DNA from: Dysgonomonas sp.
GTDB lineage: Bacteria > Bacteroidota > Bacteroidia > Bacteroidales > Dysgonomonadaceae
DNA: 7,298 nt
Assembly (NCBI GenBank): GCA_030151105.1
Contig: JASLEN010000231.1
Location: 1 to 7,298 of the forward strand
Direction: 5' to 3'
The notes below the pieces were generated by a model that ran no database searches, was not told the origin of the DNA, and saw only the letters and a list, made by a program, of their open reading frames with translations. The position numbers were made by a program, and so were the translations under genes. Of the stretch, positions 1 through 6,928 are shown piece by piece; the first letter of the stretch is position 1; each line of letters opens with the position of its first letter.

Positions 1-657
1 GCACTAGTAATTGGTGCCACAGGACTTGTGGGTGCCCAACTCGTGCGCCTACTACTTGATGACAAGGAATATAGTAAAGTAAAAGTTTTTGGACGCAGGT
101 CTCTAGGAATTCAACATGCAAAATTAGAAGAGTATGTCGTAAATTTTGACACACCAGATGAGTGGAGAGAAAAAGTGAAAGGCGATGTATTGTTTTCAGC
201 TCTAGGCACTACCAAAGCTAAGGCTGGAAGCAAGGAGCGTCAATATGAGATAGACTACAACTACCAGTATAATACCGCAGTTACTGCTGCCACCAATGGC
301 GTATCCGATTACGTCTTAGTTTCGGCTGCCAATGCGAACATGCATTCGTCTTTTTTCTATCCGAGAATCAAGGGAGAACTAGAGGATGCAGTTTCCAAAC
401 TGCCTTTTACAACAGTAAGTATCATTCAACCCAATCTATTATATGGAGATAGAGATGAGAATAGGACTCTTGAAAATTTAGGATATTACATTTTCAGAGG
501 ATTCAACAAGATTGGTCTATTAAAAAGTCGAAAACCAATATCAGCTATTGAAGTTGCTCAAGCAATGCTATTTGCCTACAAAACGAATGATACAATAAAA
601 AGATATACTGGCAACGAGCTATTCACTTTAGCCAAACAATATCAATCCAAAAGTTAA
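1..657 (+). CDS. NAD(P)-binding Rossmann-fold protein, HTATIP2/YraR-like atypical SDR (5' partial)
   Basis: The frame is open from base 1 to the TAA at 655-657, giving 218 residues. The first visible residues are ALVIGATGLVG, the beta-1 strand and glycine-rich GxxGxxG dinucleotide-binding loop of a Rossmann fold. That motif normally lies within the first 5-15 residues, so only a few N-terminal residues are missing. The GTG at position 28 lies inside the motif and is not the start. Further family marks are the arginine pair after beta-2 (FGRRS), the DVLFSALGTT segment at the end of beta-4, the strand YVLVSAAN, and YPRIKGELE, which supplies the Tyr-x-x-x-Lys pair of SDR-type enzymes. IIQPNLLYGDR matches the 'RP..L.G.R' strand of the HTATIP2 (TIP30)/YraR branch. 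These are cytosolic NAD(P)H-binding proteins, often annotated as oxidoreductases, with no established substrate in bacteria. The gene converges on the HD hydrolase gene with one base between stops. Family assignment is good; reaction and substrate are unknown. Confidence 0.88.
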   Translation, partial: ALVIGATGLVGAQLVRLLLDDKEYSKVKVFGRRSLGIQHAKLEEYVVNFDTPDEWREKVKGDVLFSALGTTKAKAGSKERQYEIDYNYQYNTAVTAATNGVSDYVLVSAANANMHSSFFYPRIKGELEDAVSKLPFTTVSIIQPNLLYGDRDENRTLENLGYYIFRGFNKIGLLKSRKPISAIEVAQAMLFAYKTNDTIKRYTGNELFTLAKQYQSKS

Positions 658-658
658 A

Positions 659-1885
659 TTACAACTTGAGATGAGCAAAATAATATTTCTCAACCTTCTT
701 AGATAGTAGCTCTATATTGAGCATATCGGAAGCTTGAGAAATATCTTTTATAGAGCCATCTTTATATAGGATTTCAATTTTATCATCCAATTCGTTATAC
801 ATTCGAGACTTGATTGTATTGACTGAATACAGATATTCAACCTCATCATCCGTTATACCTAGCGTTGATTTACATTGCTGCTTGTATTCTCCTATCAAGT
901 CTAAGGAAGGCTCTTCTGTAAATATCTCTATTTTGAATAGTTTTCTACAAATCATTCCTTCACTCAAAGTAGATAGAACAGTATCTTCATGCGTAGCCCA
1001 TACTTTCAGCGCACACCAGATATCATTGTCATCCAACATCATAAAGTTGCGCAACACGATTTCTCTATCACTTTCATAATATGCCTTATCTACTTTATTC
1101 TTCAAAAAGAATTGAAATGCTGGTGGAGCAAATAATTCCACACCTGCATCTGTCAGCATTTTTGCTCTTCTGAATGTTTGAATAAGCATTTTTTCAGCAG
1201 CTACAGCTGTCTTATGTAAATAAACTTGCCAATACATTAGACGACGAGACATCAAAAAGTTTTCTATAGAATAGATTCCTTTAGCTTCCACTACTAGCCT
1301 ATCATCTTTGACATCCATCATTTTGATGATGCGAGCCGAACCAATATTTCCTTCGGTAACTCCCGTGAAGAAACTATCACGACGCAGATAATCTAAACGA
1401 TCAACATCGAGTTGTCCGCTAACTAACTGATGAAGGAATTTTTTTGGATATGCATCTTTAAAAATTTGAATACACATTTCCAATCTTCCATCAAACTCTT
1501 GGTTCAAATACTCCATTAATCCGAGTGAAAACTCTTCGTGCCAAATTCCTTGCGTTAAAGTATGCTCCAAAACATGAGAAAATGGACCATGCCCAATATC
1601 ATGTAACAGAATGCACGCCAAAGCTGCTTCCGCCTCGTCATCAGATATGTCGTGCCCTTTGAAGCGAAGATTATAAATAGCTTCATTCATCAAATACATA
1701 GCACCTATGGAGTGATGCAAACGAGTATGTTGAGCTCCTGGATATACAAAAGAAGCCAGCCCCAACTGCCTAATACGCTGCAAGCGTTGCAAAATGGGAT
1801 GCTGAATGAGTTGATAAATAAAATCGTTGGGTATGGTGATGAATCCAAAAACTGGATCGTTTATTATTTTTTTCTTATTTGACAT
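659..1885 (-). CDS. HD-domain phosphohydrolase, SAMHD1/dGTPase-like
   Basis: A complete 408-residue protein, with ATG at 1885-1883 and TAA at 661-659. The metal-binding HD-superfamily set is intact: His58 in RLHHSIG, His95-Asp96 in LLHDIGHGPFSH, and Asp162 in LDVDRLDYLRRD. These align with SAMHD1 H167, H206/D207 and D311. His99, His104 and His116 fall where SAMHD1 has its other active-site histidines. Known relatives hydrolyse dNTPs to deoxynucleosides plus triphosphate, or act on other phosphate esters. The N-terminal 'INDPVFGFI.IP..FIYQLI..P..QRL.RI.QLG' is the conserved entry of this subfamily. The ~230 residues after the catalytic core are helical and less conserved, typical of full-length members of about 400 residues. 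No signal peptide or membrane segment is visible, so it should be cytosolic. The start is preceded by an A-rich leader (tagaaaagaaa) without a Shine-Dalgarno, as usual in Bacteroidota. The gene is divergent from terC. Substrate and nucleotide regulation cannot be read from sequence. Confidence 0.93.
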   Translation of the reverse strand: MSNKKKIINDPVFGFITIPNDFIYQLIQHPILQRLQRIRQLGLASFVYPGAQHTRLHHSIGAMYLMNEAIYNLRFKGHDISDDEAEAALACILLHDIGHGPFSHVLEHTLTQGIWHEEFSLGLMEYLNQEFDGRLEMCIQIFKDAYPKKFLHQLVSGQLDVDRLDYLRRDSFFTGVTEGNIGSARIIKMMDVKDDRLVVEAKGIYSIENFLMSRRLMYWQVYLHKTAVAAEKMLIQTFRRAKMLTDAGVELFAPPAFQFFLKNKVDKAYYESDREIVLRNFMMLDDNDIWCALKVWATHEDTVLSTLSEGMICRKLFKIEIFTEEPSLDLIGEYKQQCKSTLGITDDEVEYLYSVNTIKSRMYNELDDKIEILYKDGSIKDISQASDMLNIELLSKKVEKYYFAHLKL

Positions 1886-1995
1886 TTTCTTTTCTACAAG
1901 TCGAAATTAAGTTCGCAGAACTATTTATTGACACTCCAAGTATAACAAGTAATCTAAATTATAAATATGCTATTTATTTTTTTACTTTAGCATTG

Positions 1996-2009
1996 TTACA
2001 ATATTGTTA
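1996..2009. repeat. Short palindrome, possible operator
   Basis: TTACAATATTGTTA contains the perfect 10-bp palindrome ACAATATTGT (1998-2007). It extends to 14 bp with one mismatch. The word ATTGTTA also occurs as a direct repeat at 1992-1998 and 2003-2009. The site lies between two divergent genes, where a dimeric regulator could bind, but AT-rich DNA makes such palindromes by chance fairly often. Confidence 0.25.
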
Positions 2010-2028
2010 AGATTGGAATGATGGAAAG

Positions 2029-2065
2029 CAAAGATAATTAATTTTCAGCAACTTTGTTCACCAAA
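2029..2065 (-). promoter_or_regulatory. Weak candidate promoter for the HD hydrolase gene
   Basis: Read on the minus strand, TATCTTTG (2036-2029) matches the Bacteroides -7 consensus TAnnTTTG exactly. The nearest TTTG that could act as the -33 box is at 2065-2062, a 25-nt spacer instead of the usual ~19. The implied leader would be about 135 nt. The -7 box is good but the spacing is poor, so this is only a candidate. Confidence 0.22.
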
Positions 2066-2127
2066 ATTTTGTTATTACATCCTATAAAACATAACAGTTA
2101 AATTCGCTTAGATAAAAAACACAGAGT

Positions 2128-2919
2128 ATGGAAATCTTAGAAACCTTTCTGCTCCCTGGAGCCTGGATGGCATTGTTGACACTTGCTTTTCTAGAAATAG
2201 TATTGGGAATAGACAATATCGTCTTTCTCTCCATCGTATCATCAAAACTTCCACCTGAGAAACAAGGCAAAGCCCGATCGGTAGGACTCTTGCTGGCAAT
2301 GGTCTTCCGCATAGCATTGTTGTTTTGCATATCGTGGTTGATGAAGCTTACAGAACCTATTTTCTCATTTGACACCACTTTTATAGATGGTTCAATTTCA
2401 GGACAGAGTATCATCATATTTGTAGGAGGTTTATTCTTACTTTACAAAAGTGTTACAGAAATACATCACAAACTAGAAGGAGTGAATGATGCAGGAAATA
2501 CATCAATTGCCAAAGTGGGATTTACAGCAGTGATAGTGCAAATAGTCGCACTAGATATTGTATTCTCTTTTGACAGCGTATTGACAGCTGTGGGAATGGT
2601 AAGCTTCGAAGAATTTGGATATGTAAAAGCAATGACCATAATGGTAACGGCCGTAGTATCAGCAGTACTAGTAATGCTTGCCTTTTCTGGCCCTATCAGT
2701 AAGTTTGTCAATGAACATCCTACTATTCAGATGCTTGGGTTGTCATTTTTGATCCTTATTGGAGTTATGCTACTTGCCGAATCAGCACATCTGTCCAATC
2801 TCGAAGTATTTGGAACAACTGTAGGTGCAATACCAAAAGGATATATCTATTTTGCCATCTTCTTCTCCCTTATAGTGGAAGTGCTGAATATGAAAATAAG
2901 TAAAAAGAAAAAGAAGTAA
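2128..2919 (+). CDS. TerC-family integral membrane protein (probable metal-ion exporter)
   Basis: A complete 263-residue inner-membrane protein with about seven hydrophobic segments, near residues 13-36, 52-72, 92-110, 131-156, 167-187, 198-218 and 235-254. The two signature acidic repeats of the family are present. FLEIVLGIDNIVFLSI (21-36) carries Glu23 and Asp29. ALDIVFSFDSVLTAVGM (141-157) carries Asp143 and Asp149. They sit in equivalent positions of the two halves and are thought to line the transport path. Family knowledge: TerC proteins were named from tellurite resistance. Better studied members (E. coli Alx; Bacillus YkoY and YceF) are linked to Mn2+ export and to metalation of exported enzymes. 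No tellurite genes (terZABDE) are nearby, so I infer a housekeeping metal or envelope role. There is no CBS or CorC domain as in the longer UPF0053 members. The C-terminus is a lysine run (KISKKKKK), consistent with a cytoplasmic tail. The gene is followed by a strong hairpin. The manganese assignment is by family only. Confidence 0.93.
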   Translation: MEILETFLLPGAWMALLTLAFLEIVLGIDNIVFLSIVSSKLPPEKQGKARSVGLLLAMVFRIALLFCISWLMKLTEPIFSFDTTFIDGSISGQSIIIFVGGLFLLYKSVTEIHHKLEGVNDAGNTSIAKVGFTAVIVQIVALDIVFSFDSVLTAVGMVSFEEFGYVKAMTIMVTAVVSAVLVMLAFSGPISKFVNEHPTIQMLGLSFLILIGVMLLAESAHLSNLEVFGTTVGAIPKGYIYFAIFFSLIVEVLNMKISKKKKK

Positions 2920-2931
2920 TATTAACTTCTT
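2911..2931 (+). terminator. Small hairpin over the terC stop codon
   Basis: AAGAAGT (2911-2917) and ACTTCTT (2925-2931) are perfectly complementary, with a 7-nt loop that contains the end of the terC stop codon. TTTCTC follows. It is short and AT-rich. The much stronger hairpin 10 bases downstream is the likelier terminator. Confidence 0.2.
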
Positions 2932-2940
2932 TTCTCAAAT

Positions 2941-2980
2941 ACAATAAAGCCTATCTCTACAAAGAGATAGGCTTTATTGT
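2941..2980. terminator. Bidirectional intrinsic terminator between terC and the secreted-protein gene
   Basis: The arms acaataaagcctatctct (2941-2958) and agagataggctttattgt (2963-2980) form a perfect 18-bp stem with a 4-nt loop, ACAA. It lies 21 bases after the terC stop and 17 bases after the stop of the convergent gene, so it can serve both. Neither side has a long uninterrupted T tract. The base of the stem is itself A/U-rich, a common form for Bacteroidota convergent terminators. Confidence 0.85.
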
Positions 2981-2997
2981 CAAGTATCTATTAACAA

Positions 2998-4821
2998 TTA
3001 ATTGTCTTTCTGTTGTTCCTGCAATTCGTTTGCTTTCGCAATACACCATGCAAAAGCATTGGCTGTGAAAACTGCATTATAAGCTTCTCCTTTTGTTCCA
3101 AAAGGTTTGAACGTTGGGTAATGTTTATACATATGCCCATCGATTTCTTTATCCATCAAACGGAACGGACAGATTGTAGTACTAGTATGATTTCTTACTT
3201 GATTGGAATTGAAACCTCCATCACCAATAAATACAAACGGATAATCTTTATGTCTAAAGACTGTTACTGAATTAGCTGGACGACTAGTATTCCCAATTTC
3301 TCTACCTCCTGAATATATTACCAACTCTTCTAGAGGAAGATTAGTTACATATCTTGTACTAGAAGCATCTTCGCCCCATGTTTTACCCAAAAGATTCTCA
3401 AATGGGCCTGCAAGTATTGGATCATCATCCTTACAATAATATGGTTTCATTTGAGCATATTCGGGAGTTGTATCACTTGTATCAAAACCTAAAGTGTACA
3501 AAGAACCTGAACCTGCACCTGAAGCTGAACCAATATCTGCTTTATTAAAAAATAATCGCATGAAATTTCCGTTAGAAGTTGTTTCCTCTGAACAAATCAT
3601 CAAAATTCCTCCAGCTTTTACATATTGTATAAGAACTTCACATTTGTCTTTATCTTTTGCATCAGTAGAATAGTACTCCACATTGTATCCTATCATAAAT
3701 ACGTCCACTTTTCTTTTTCCATTGGTTCCCCATAAGAAGTCCTTCAATGTTGTTGCTGTCATATTACTCCAATGATTAATATTCAAACTTACAATGTCTC
3801 GATTATCATCGACCCAATCATTTATTTTTCTACCATCAGCAGATGAACTTCCTACTGGCATATTAGCATCGAAGGCTGTTCCAGGCATATTTTTAAATCC
3901 TGCAAATTTAACGATACTCCATGGATGATAACCAAAATTATCAGAATCAGTTAACAAATCATTTCCACTATTGAATACTAATACTGGATCTCTTCTTTGA
4001 GTCAAAAGCCCCAAATTATATCCATAATTTGAATCATTCCCTAACGTCATCAATCGCTGAGGAGGAATAACCACAACCACAGTTGCCTTACAAGAGATAG
4101 CAGTCCCAGATATACTATTGCTAGTTATTGTCATTTCTTTAAGATCGTAATTGTTTGTCATACCTCGTCCTTCTAGATAGATTATCTCTGTAGGATTTAG
4201 CAATCTTTTTTCGCCCTTAAATGAAATACCATCTACAATGTCAGTTTCTAATTTAGCGATGCTACCATATGCTGACTCAGGAATATTCGTAAGGGTTATT
4301 TTTATTCTATTTATACTACTATTCAATGGTTCGTCTTTATAATACAAACCTTCTACCTCTATATTGCCACATTCAACAGTGTATTCTGCTGGTATAGAGG
4401 GCATTGCACATTCCCAACGACTTCCATTCCAATAATTTATCCCTAAACACAGATCCTCCTCGTAGTTGGCAATAACATTATACACAACAAGACCAGAATG
4501 TTCTATATCTACATTGTTCTTATTCTGTAAATAATCTGATTGACCTCCCGAAGCTGAATTAGTTGGATCATTAAGAAACATGGGATAAAGTGCATCTTTC
4601 TTAGAGAGCATTACTCGTGGAAGTCCTAAACCTTTATTAGCGTTGGCTTTACCAGCCTCTGCTTCTATATTTTTCAATTGAAGAATACTTCCTTCTTCGG
4701 GTTTTTCTAGAGAGCCGATAGTTACCTGCGCACCAATGTTGCCAACAAGAAACAATGCCATAGTTACTAGAAATAGCGAAATACAATGTAGTGATCCTAG
4801 ATTTTTATTTTTTGCTTTCAT
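2998..4821 (-). CDS. Secreted surface-type protein with Ig-like module and C-terminal GATase/ThuA-like fold
   Basis: A complete 607-residue protein. Residues 1-31 form a signal peptide: basic start MKAKNKN, hydrophobic core ISLFLVTMALFLVG, and likely cleavage after NIGA before QVTIG. There is no lipobox cysteine. Residues 32-140 follow a pattern I know from Bacteroidota surface proteins: VTIG start, SILQLKN, GLGLPRVMLS, GLVVYNV, then NYWNGSRWECA. Residues ~146-252 look like an Ig-like module, with GLYYKDEPL, DGISFKGEKRLLNPTEIIYLEGRG and a closing CKATVVVVIPP. Residues ~256-600 contain alternating strands and helices resembling the class I glutamine-amidotransferase-like (ThuA-like) fold: VDVFMIGYN (372-380), LIQYVKAGGILMICSEE (397-413), YPFVFIGDGGF (527-537) and a final FTANAFAWCIAKA helix. 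No Cys-His-Glu triad is evident, so a binding role is as likely as catalysis. A Gly/Ser/Ala linker lies at 431-440. There is no type 9 secretion C-terminal domain. It has its own promoter and is transcribed alone. The CDS and its export are sure; the domain names are inference and the function is unknown. Confidence 0.85.
   Translation of the reverse strand: MKAKNKNLGSLHCISLFLVTMALFLVGNIGAQVTIGSLEKPEEGSILQLKNIEAEAGKANANKGLGLPRVMLSKKDALYPMFLNDPTNSASGGQSDYLQNKNNVDIEHSGLVVYNVIANYEEDLCLGINYWNGSRWECAMPSIPAEYTVECGNIEVEGLYYKDEPLNSSINRIKITLTNIPESAYGSIAKLETDIVDGISFKGEKRLLNPTEIIYLEGRGMTNNYDLKEMTITSNSISGTAISCKATVVVVIPPQRLMTLGNDSNYGYNLGLLTQRRDPVLVFNSGNDLLTDSDNFGYHPWSIVKFAGFKNMPGTAFDANMPVGSSSADGRKINDWVDDNRDIVSLNINHWSNMTATTLKDFLWGTNGKRKVDVFMIGYNVEYYSTDAKDKDKCEVLIQYVKAGGILMICSEETTSNGNFMRLFFNKADIGSASGAGSGSLYTLGFDTSDTTPEYAQMKPYYCKDDDPILAGPFENLLGKTWGEDASSTRYVTNLPLEELVIYSGGREIGNTSRPANSVTVFRHKDYPFVFIGDGGFNSNQVRNHTSTTICPFRLMDKEIDGHMYKHYPTFKPFGTKGEAYNAVFTANAFAWCIAKANELQEQQKDN
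3503..3532 (-). repeat. Degenerate 6-nt tandem repeat encoding a Gly/Ser/Ala linker
   Basis: On the plus strand five consecutive hexamers read gaacct, gaacct, gcacct, gaagct, gaacca. Read in the gene's frame they give residues 431-440, GSASGAGSGS. This is a flexible loop inside the C-terminal domain of the secreted protein. The period is a multiple of three, so a copy-number change would keep the frame. Confidence 0.7.
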
Positions 4822-4902
4822 GAATTAAATATATATAATGTGTATTTATTGTAGTATGTGCCAAAACTTATCTATATGTCTTTTTAAATATTTCCATTTA
4901 AC

Positions 4903-4933
4903 CAAACATATCCCTAAAAAACATAATTACAAA
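4903..4933 (-). promoter_or_regulatory. Bacteroides-type promoter of the secreted-protein gene
   Basis: On the minus strand TTTG (4933-4930) is followed by exactly 19 bases and then TATGTTTG (4910-4903). This is a full match to the Bacteroides primary sigma factor consensus, TTTG at -33 and TAnnTTTG at -7, with the usual spacing. Transcription should start a few bases further on, near 4895-4900, leaving a leader of roughly 75 nt before the ATG at 4821. That leader is AT-rich (ending attatatatatttaattc) with no Shine-Dalgarno. Confidence 0.75.
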
Positions 4934-4960
4934 GATAACAATAACTTTAGAATATCTAGC

Positions 4961-5004
4961 CAGTATAAAAAAATACTGCTATTGCCCTTAGTCAGCAATA
5001 GCAG
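4961..5004 (-). terminator. Intrinsic terminator of htpG
   Basis: Read on the minus strand, CTGCTATTGC (5004-4995) and GCAATAGCAG (4985-4976) form a perfect 10-bp stem with a 9-nt loop. It is followed after two bases by a run of seven T (4973-4967). The stem starts 31 bases past the htpG stop codon. CAGTAT (4961-4966) and ATACTG (4973-4978) form a second 6-bp hairpin that overlaps the stem base and the T run. The two structures cannot form fully together. Confidence 0.85.
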
Positions 5005-5035
5005 CATACTTCATTTTACAAACTGTTAATTTTTC

Positions 5036-6928
5036 TTATTTTAAGCCATCCATATTTCGTTTTATAAACTTACTCAATGCTTCACCTTTTAACATTCCAT
5101 TAGAAAGAAGTGCAAGATCTAGCAATTGGCGAATCGTTTTATTTTCAGATGCATATTTCTCAACATCCTCTTTTGATTTTCCATTGATATCAGTCATCAC
5201 CGACTTGATTAAATCGTGCTCTGTATTCAATACCAAATTAAAATTGTTTGGCATCTCTCCATAGAAAGCCATACCAGCCTGCATAGCCGACATTTCTTTC
5301 ATACGACGCATAAACTCGTTTTGAGTGATTTGAACAGGTTCACCCGTTGTCCCCAAATCTTTGCATTCAAGCGTAAATTCTGTTTTATCAATTTTGGGCA
5401 TCTGAGTAATGAATGCAGCATTCAATTCTTCTTTTTGTGCATCTGTCAGTTCTACCTCTTTTGCATCTTCTTTTTTAATCAGATTTTCTACCGTATCAGC
5501 ATCTACACGTACGAACATGCTATTTTCCAGCTTTTGTTCCAGCATGCTAGACATATGTATATCTAACTGACCATCAAACAGAATTACATCGTACCCCTTG
5601 TCTTGAGCACGGCTAATGTATGAGTATTGCTCATCCTTGTTGCTTGCATACAAGTAAACCAATTTACCATCTTTGTCTGTCTGATTAGCAGAAATAAGCT
5701 CTTTATATTCCTCGAAAGTAAATGTCTTACCTTCTACATTTTTCAACAAGCAGAATTTAGCAGCTCTATCATAGAATTTTTCTTCCGAAAGCATTCCATA
5801 TTCTACAAATAGCTTCAGACTTTCCCATTTCTCTTCAAATTGAGGTCTATCGTTTTTGAAGATTTCTTCCAATCTGTCAGCTACTTTTTTGGTAATGTGA
5901 TTAGAAATTTTCTTCACATTCTGATCGCTTTGTAGATAAGAACGAGATACATTCAACGGAATATCTGGCGAATCAATCACCCCGTGTAGTAGAGTCAAAA
6001 ACTCTGGAACAATTCCTTCCACCGAGTCTGTAACAAATACCTGATTGCTATATAATTGAATCTTATTGCGTTGCATATCCATATTTGCCTTGATCTTAGG
6101 GAAATATAGAATACCTGTCAATTTGAATGGATAGTCCACATTGAGGTGAATCCAAAAAATTGGATCATCTGTCATCGGATACAGGTCTTTATAGAAATTC
6201 ATGTAATCCTCATCCTTCAGGTCTGCTGGCATTTTTGTCCAGATAGGATGTGTATCATTGATCACATTATCTTCATCTGTTTCCACTGATTTACCATCTT
6301 TCCACTCTGTCTTTTTGCCAAAAACAATAGACACAGGTAAGAAACGACAATATTTATTCAGCAATTTAGAAATCTCACCTTGCTCTAGGAAATTTTTATT
6401 TTCATCATCTATATATAATATGATGTCTGTTCCTCTGTCCGCTTTTTCAACTTTTTCGAGCGTATATTCTGGCGAACCATCACAACTCCACTTTACAGCT
6501 TGTGAGCCTTCTTTGAATGATTTTGTAACTATCTCTACCTTGCTCGATACCATGAATGAAGAGTAAAAACCTAGTCCAAAGTGTCCAATAATAGCATTTG
6601 CATTGTCTTTGTACTTGTCCACAAACTCATTAGCCGACGAAAATGCGATTTGATTGATATATTTTTCAATCTCCTCTTCTGTCATCCCAATCCCTCTATC
6701 CGAGATTGTCAATGTACCTTTATCCTTGTCTATAGCAATGCTCACTTTCAATTCACCAAGCTCTCCCTTGAATTCACCAATAGAAGAATAAGTTTTCAAT
6801 TTTTGTGTAGCATCTACTGCATTAGAAACAATTTCACGTAAGAAAATTTCGTGATCGCTGTACAAGAACTTTTTGATAATAGGGAAGATATTATCTGTAG
6901 TAACCCCAATTTTTCCTTTTTGACTCAT
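5036..6928 (-). CDS. htpG: Molecular chaperone HtpG (Hsp90 family)
   Basis: A complete 630-residue cytosolic ATP-dependent chaperone, close to the 624 residues of E. coli HtpG. The N-terminal GHKL ATPase domain (about 1-215) opens with NIFPIIKKFLYSDHEIFLRE and has all nucleotide-binding motifs: Glu32 and Asn36 in REIVSNAVDA (catalytic base and Mg2+ ligand), Asp77 in DRGIGM, the lid glycines in GHFGLGFYSSF (115-125), and GTDI (166-169). The middle domain (about 230-490) includes IFWIHLNVDYPFKLTGILYFP and PLNVSRSYLQSD, where Arg329 corresponds to the arginine that contacts the ATP gamma-phosphate. The C-terminal dimerisation domain (about 500-630) has the usual N-rich helix region ending RQLLDLALLSNGML. 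There is no acidic inter-domain linker and no eukaryotic MEEVD tail, as expected of a bacterial Hsp90. The gene has its own terminator. Its start has an A-rich leader (aatataattcaaa) without a Shine-Dalgarno. The promoter was not identified; no CIRCE element is visible. Confidence 0.98.
   Translation of the reverse strand: MSQKGKIGVTTDNIFPIIKKFLYSDHEIFLREIVSNAVDATQKLKTYSSIGEFKGELGELKVSIAIDKDKGTLTISDRGIGMTEEEIEKYINQIAFSSANEFVDKYKDNANAIIGHFGLGFYSSFMVSSKVEIVTKSFKEGSQAVKWSCDGSPEYTLEKVEKADRGTDIILYIDDENKNFLEQGEISKLLNKYCRFLPVSIVFGKKTEWKDGKSVETDEDNVINDTHPIWTKMPADLKDEDYMNFYKDLYPMTDDPIFWIHLNVDYPFKLTGILYFPKIKANMDMQRNKIQLYSNQVFVTDSVEGIVPEFLTLLHGVIDSPDIPLNVSRSYLQSDQNVKKISNHITKKVADRLEEIFKNDRPQFEEKWESLKLFVEYGMLSEEKFYDRAAKFCLLKNVEGKTFTFEEYKELISANQTDKDGKLVYLYASNKDEQYSYISRAQDKGYDVILFDGQLDIHMSSMLEQKLENSMFVRVDADTVENLIKKEDAKEVELTDAQKEELNAAFITQMPKIDKTEFTLECKDLGTTGEPVQITQNEFMRRMKEMSAMQAGMAFYGEMPNNFNLVLNTEHDLIKSVMTDINGKSKEDVEKYASENKTIRQLLDLALLSNGMLKGEALSKFIKRNMDGLK

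Larger units (their letters stand above)
1886..2127. promoter_or_regulatory. Divergent intergenic region between HD hydrolase and terC genes
   Basis: These 242 AT-rich bases must contain the promoters of both divergent genes. I see no small ORF or RNA gene. The recognisable elements are a perfect minus-strand TAnnTTTG box at 2036-2029 and a palindrome at 1996-2009, each listed separately. On the plus strand the only near matches to TAnnTTTG are CAACTTTG (2049-2056) and AAATTTTG (2064-2071). Each has one mismatch and no TTTG at the expected upstream distance, so the terC promoter is not identified. The last ~30 bases before terC (gataaaaaacacagagt) carry no Shine-Dalgarno. Confidence 0.6.

Noticed and set aside
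28..657. GTG at 28 as the true start of the first gene
   Set aside because: The frame stays open to base 1, and the codons before it encode ALVIGATGL, most of the glycine-rich dinucleotide-binding motif. The real start lies before the window.
1886..2127. yybP-ykoY manganese riboswitch upstream of terC
   Set aside because: Many TerC-family genes have one, but the conserved G-rich loops of that riboswitch are absent from this AT-rich leader and no comparable fold is visible.
2082..2711. Minus-strand ORFs opposite terC
   Set aside because: terC on the plus strand is unambiguous from its paired acidic motifs and membrane segments; the opposite frames show no domain.
2128..2919. TerC as part of a tellurite-resistance or Ter stress/defence cluster
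   Set aside because: No terZ, terA, terB, terD or terE homologue, and no defence gene, lies in the window. Solitary TerC-family exporters are widespread.
2998..3100. Type 9 secretion C-terminal sorting domain on the 607-residue protein
   Set aside because: The C-terminus ends in a helix followed by a polar tail (NELQEQQKDN). The beta-rich, Lys/Gly-containing sorting motif is missing.
5216..6841. Several plus-strand ORFs of 60-116 codons opposite htpG
   Set aside because: They are antisense to a fully conserved Hsp90 coding sequence, lack family motifs, and are rich in Phe, Ile, Cys and Ser as expected for the reverse of an AT-rich gene.
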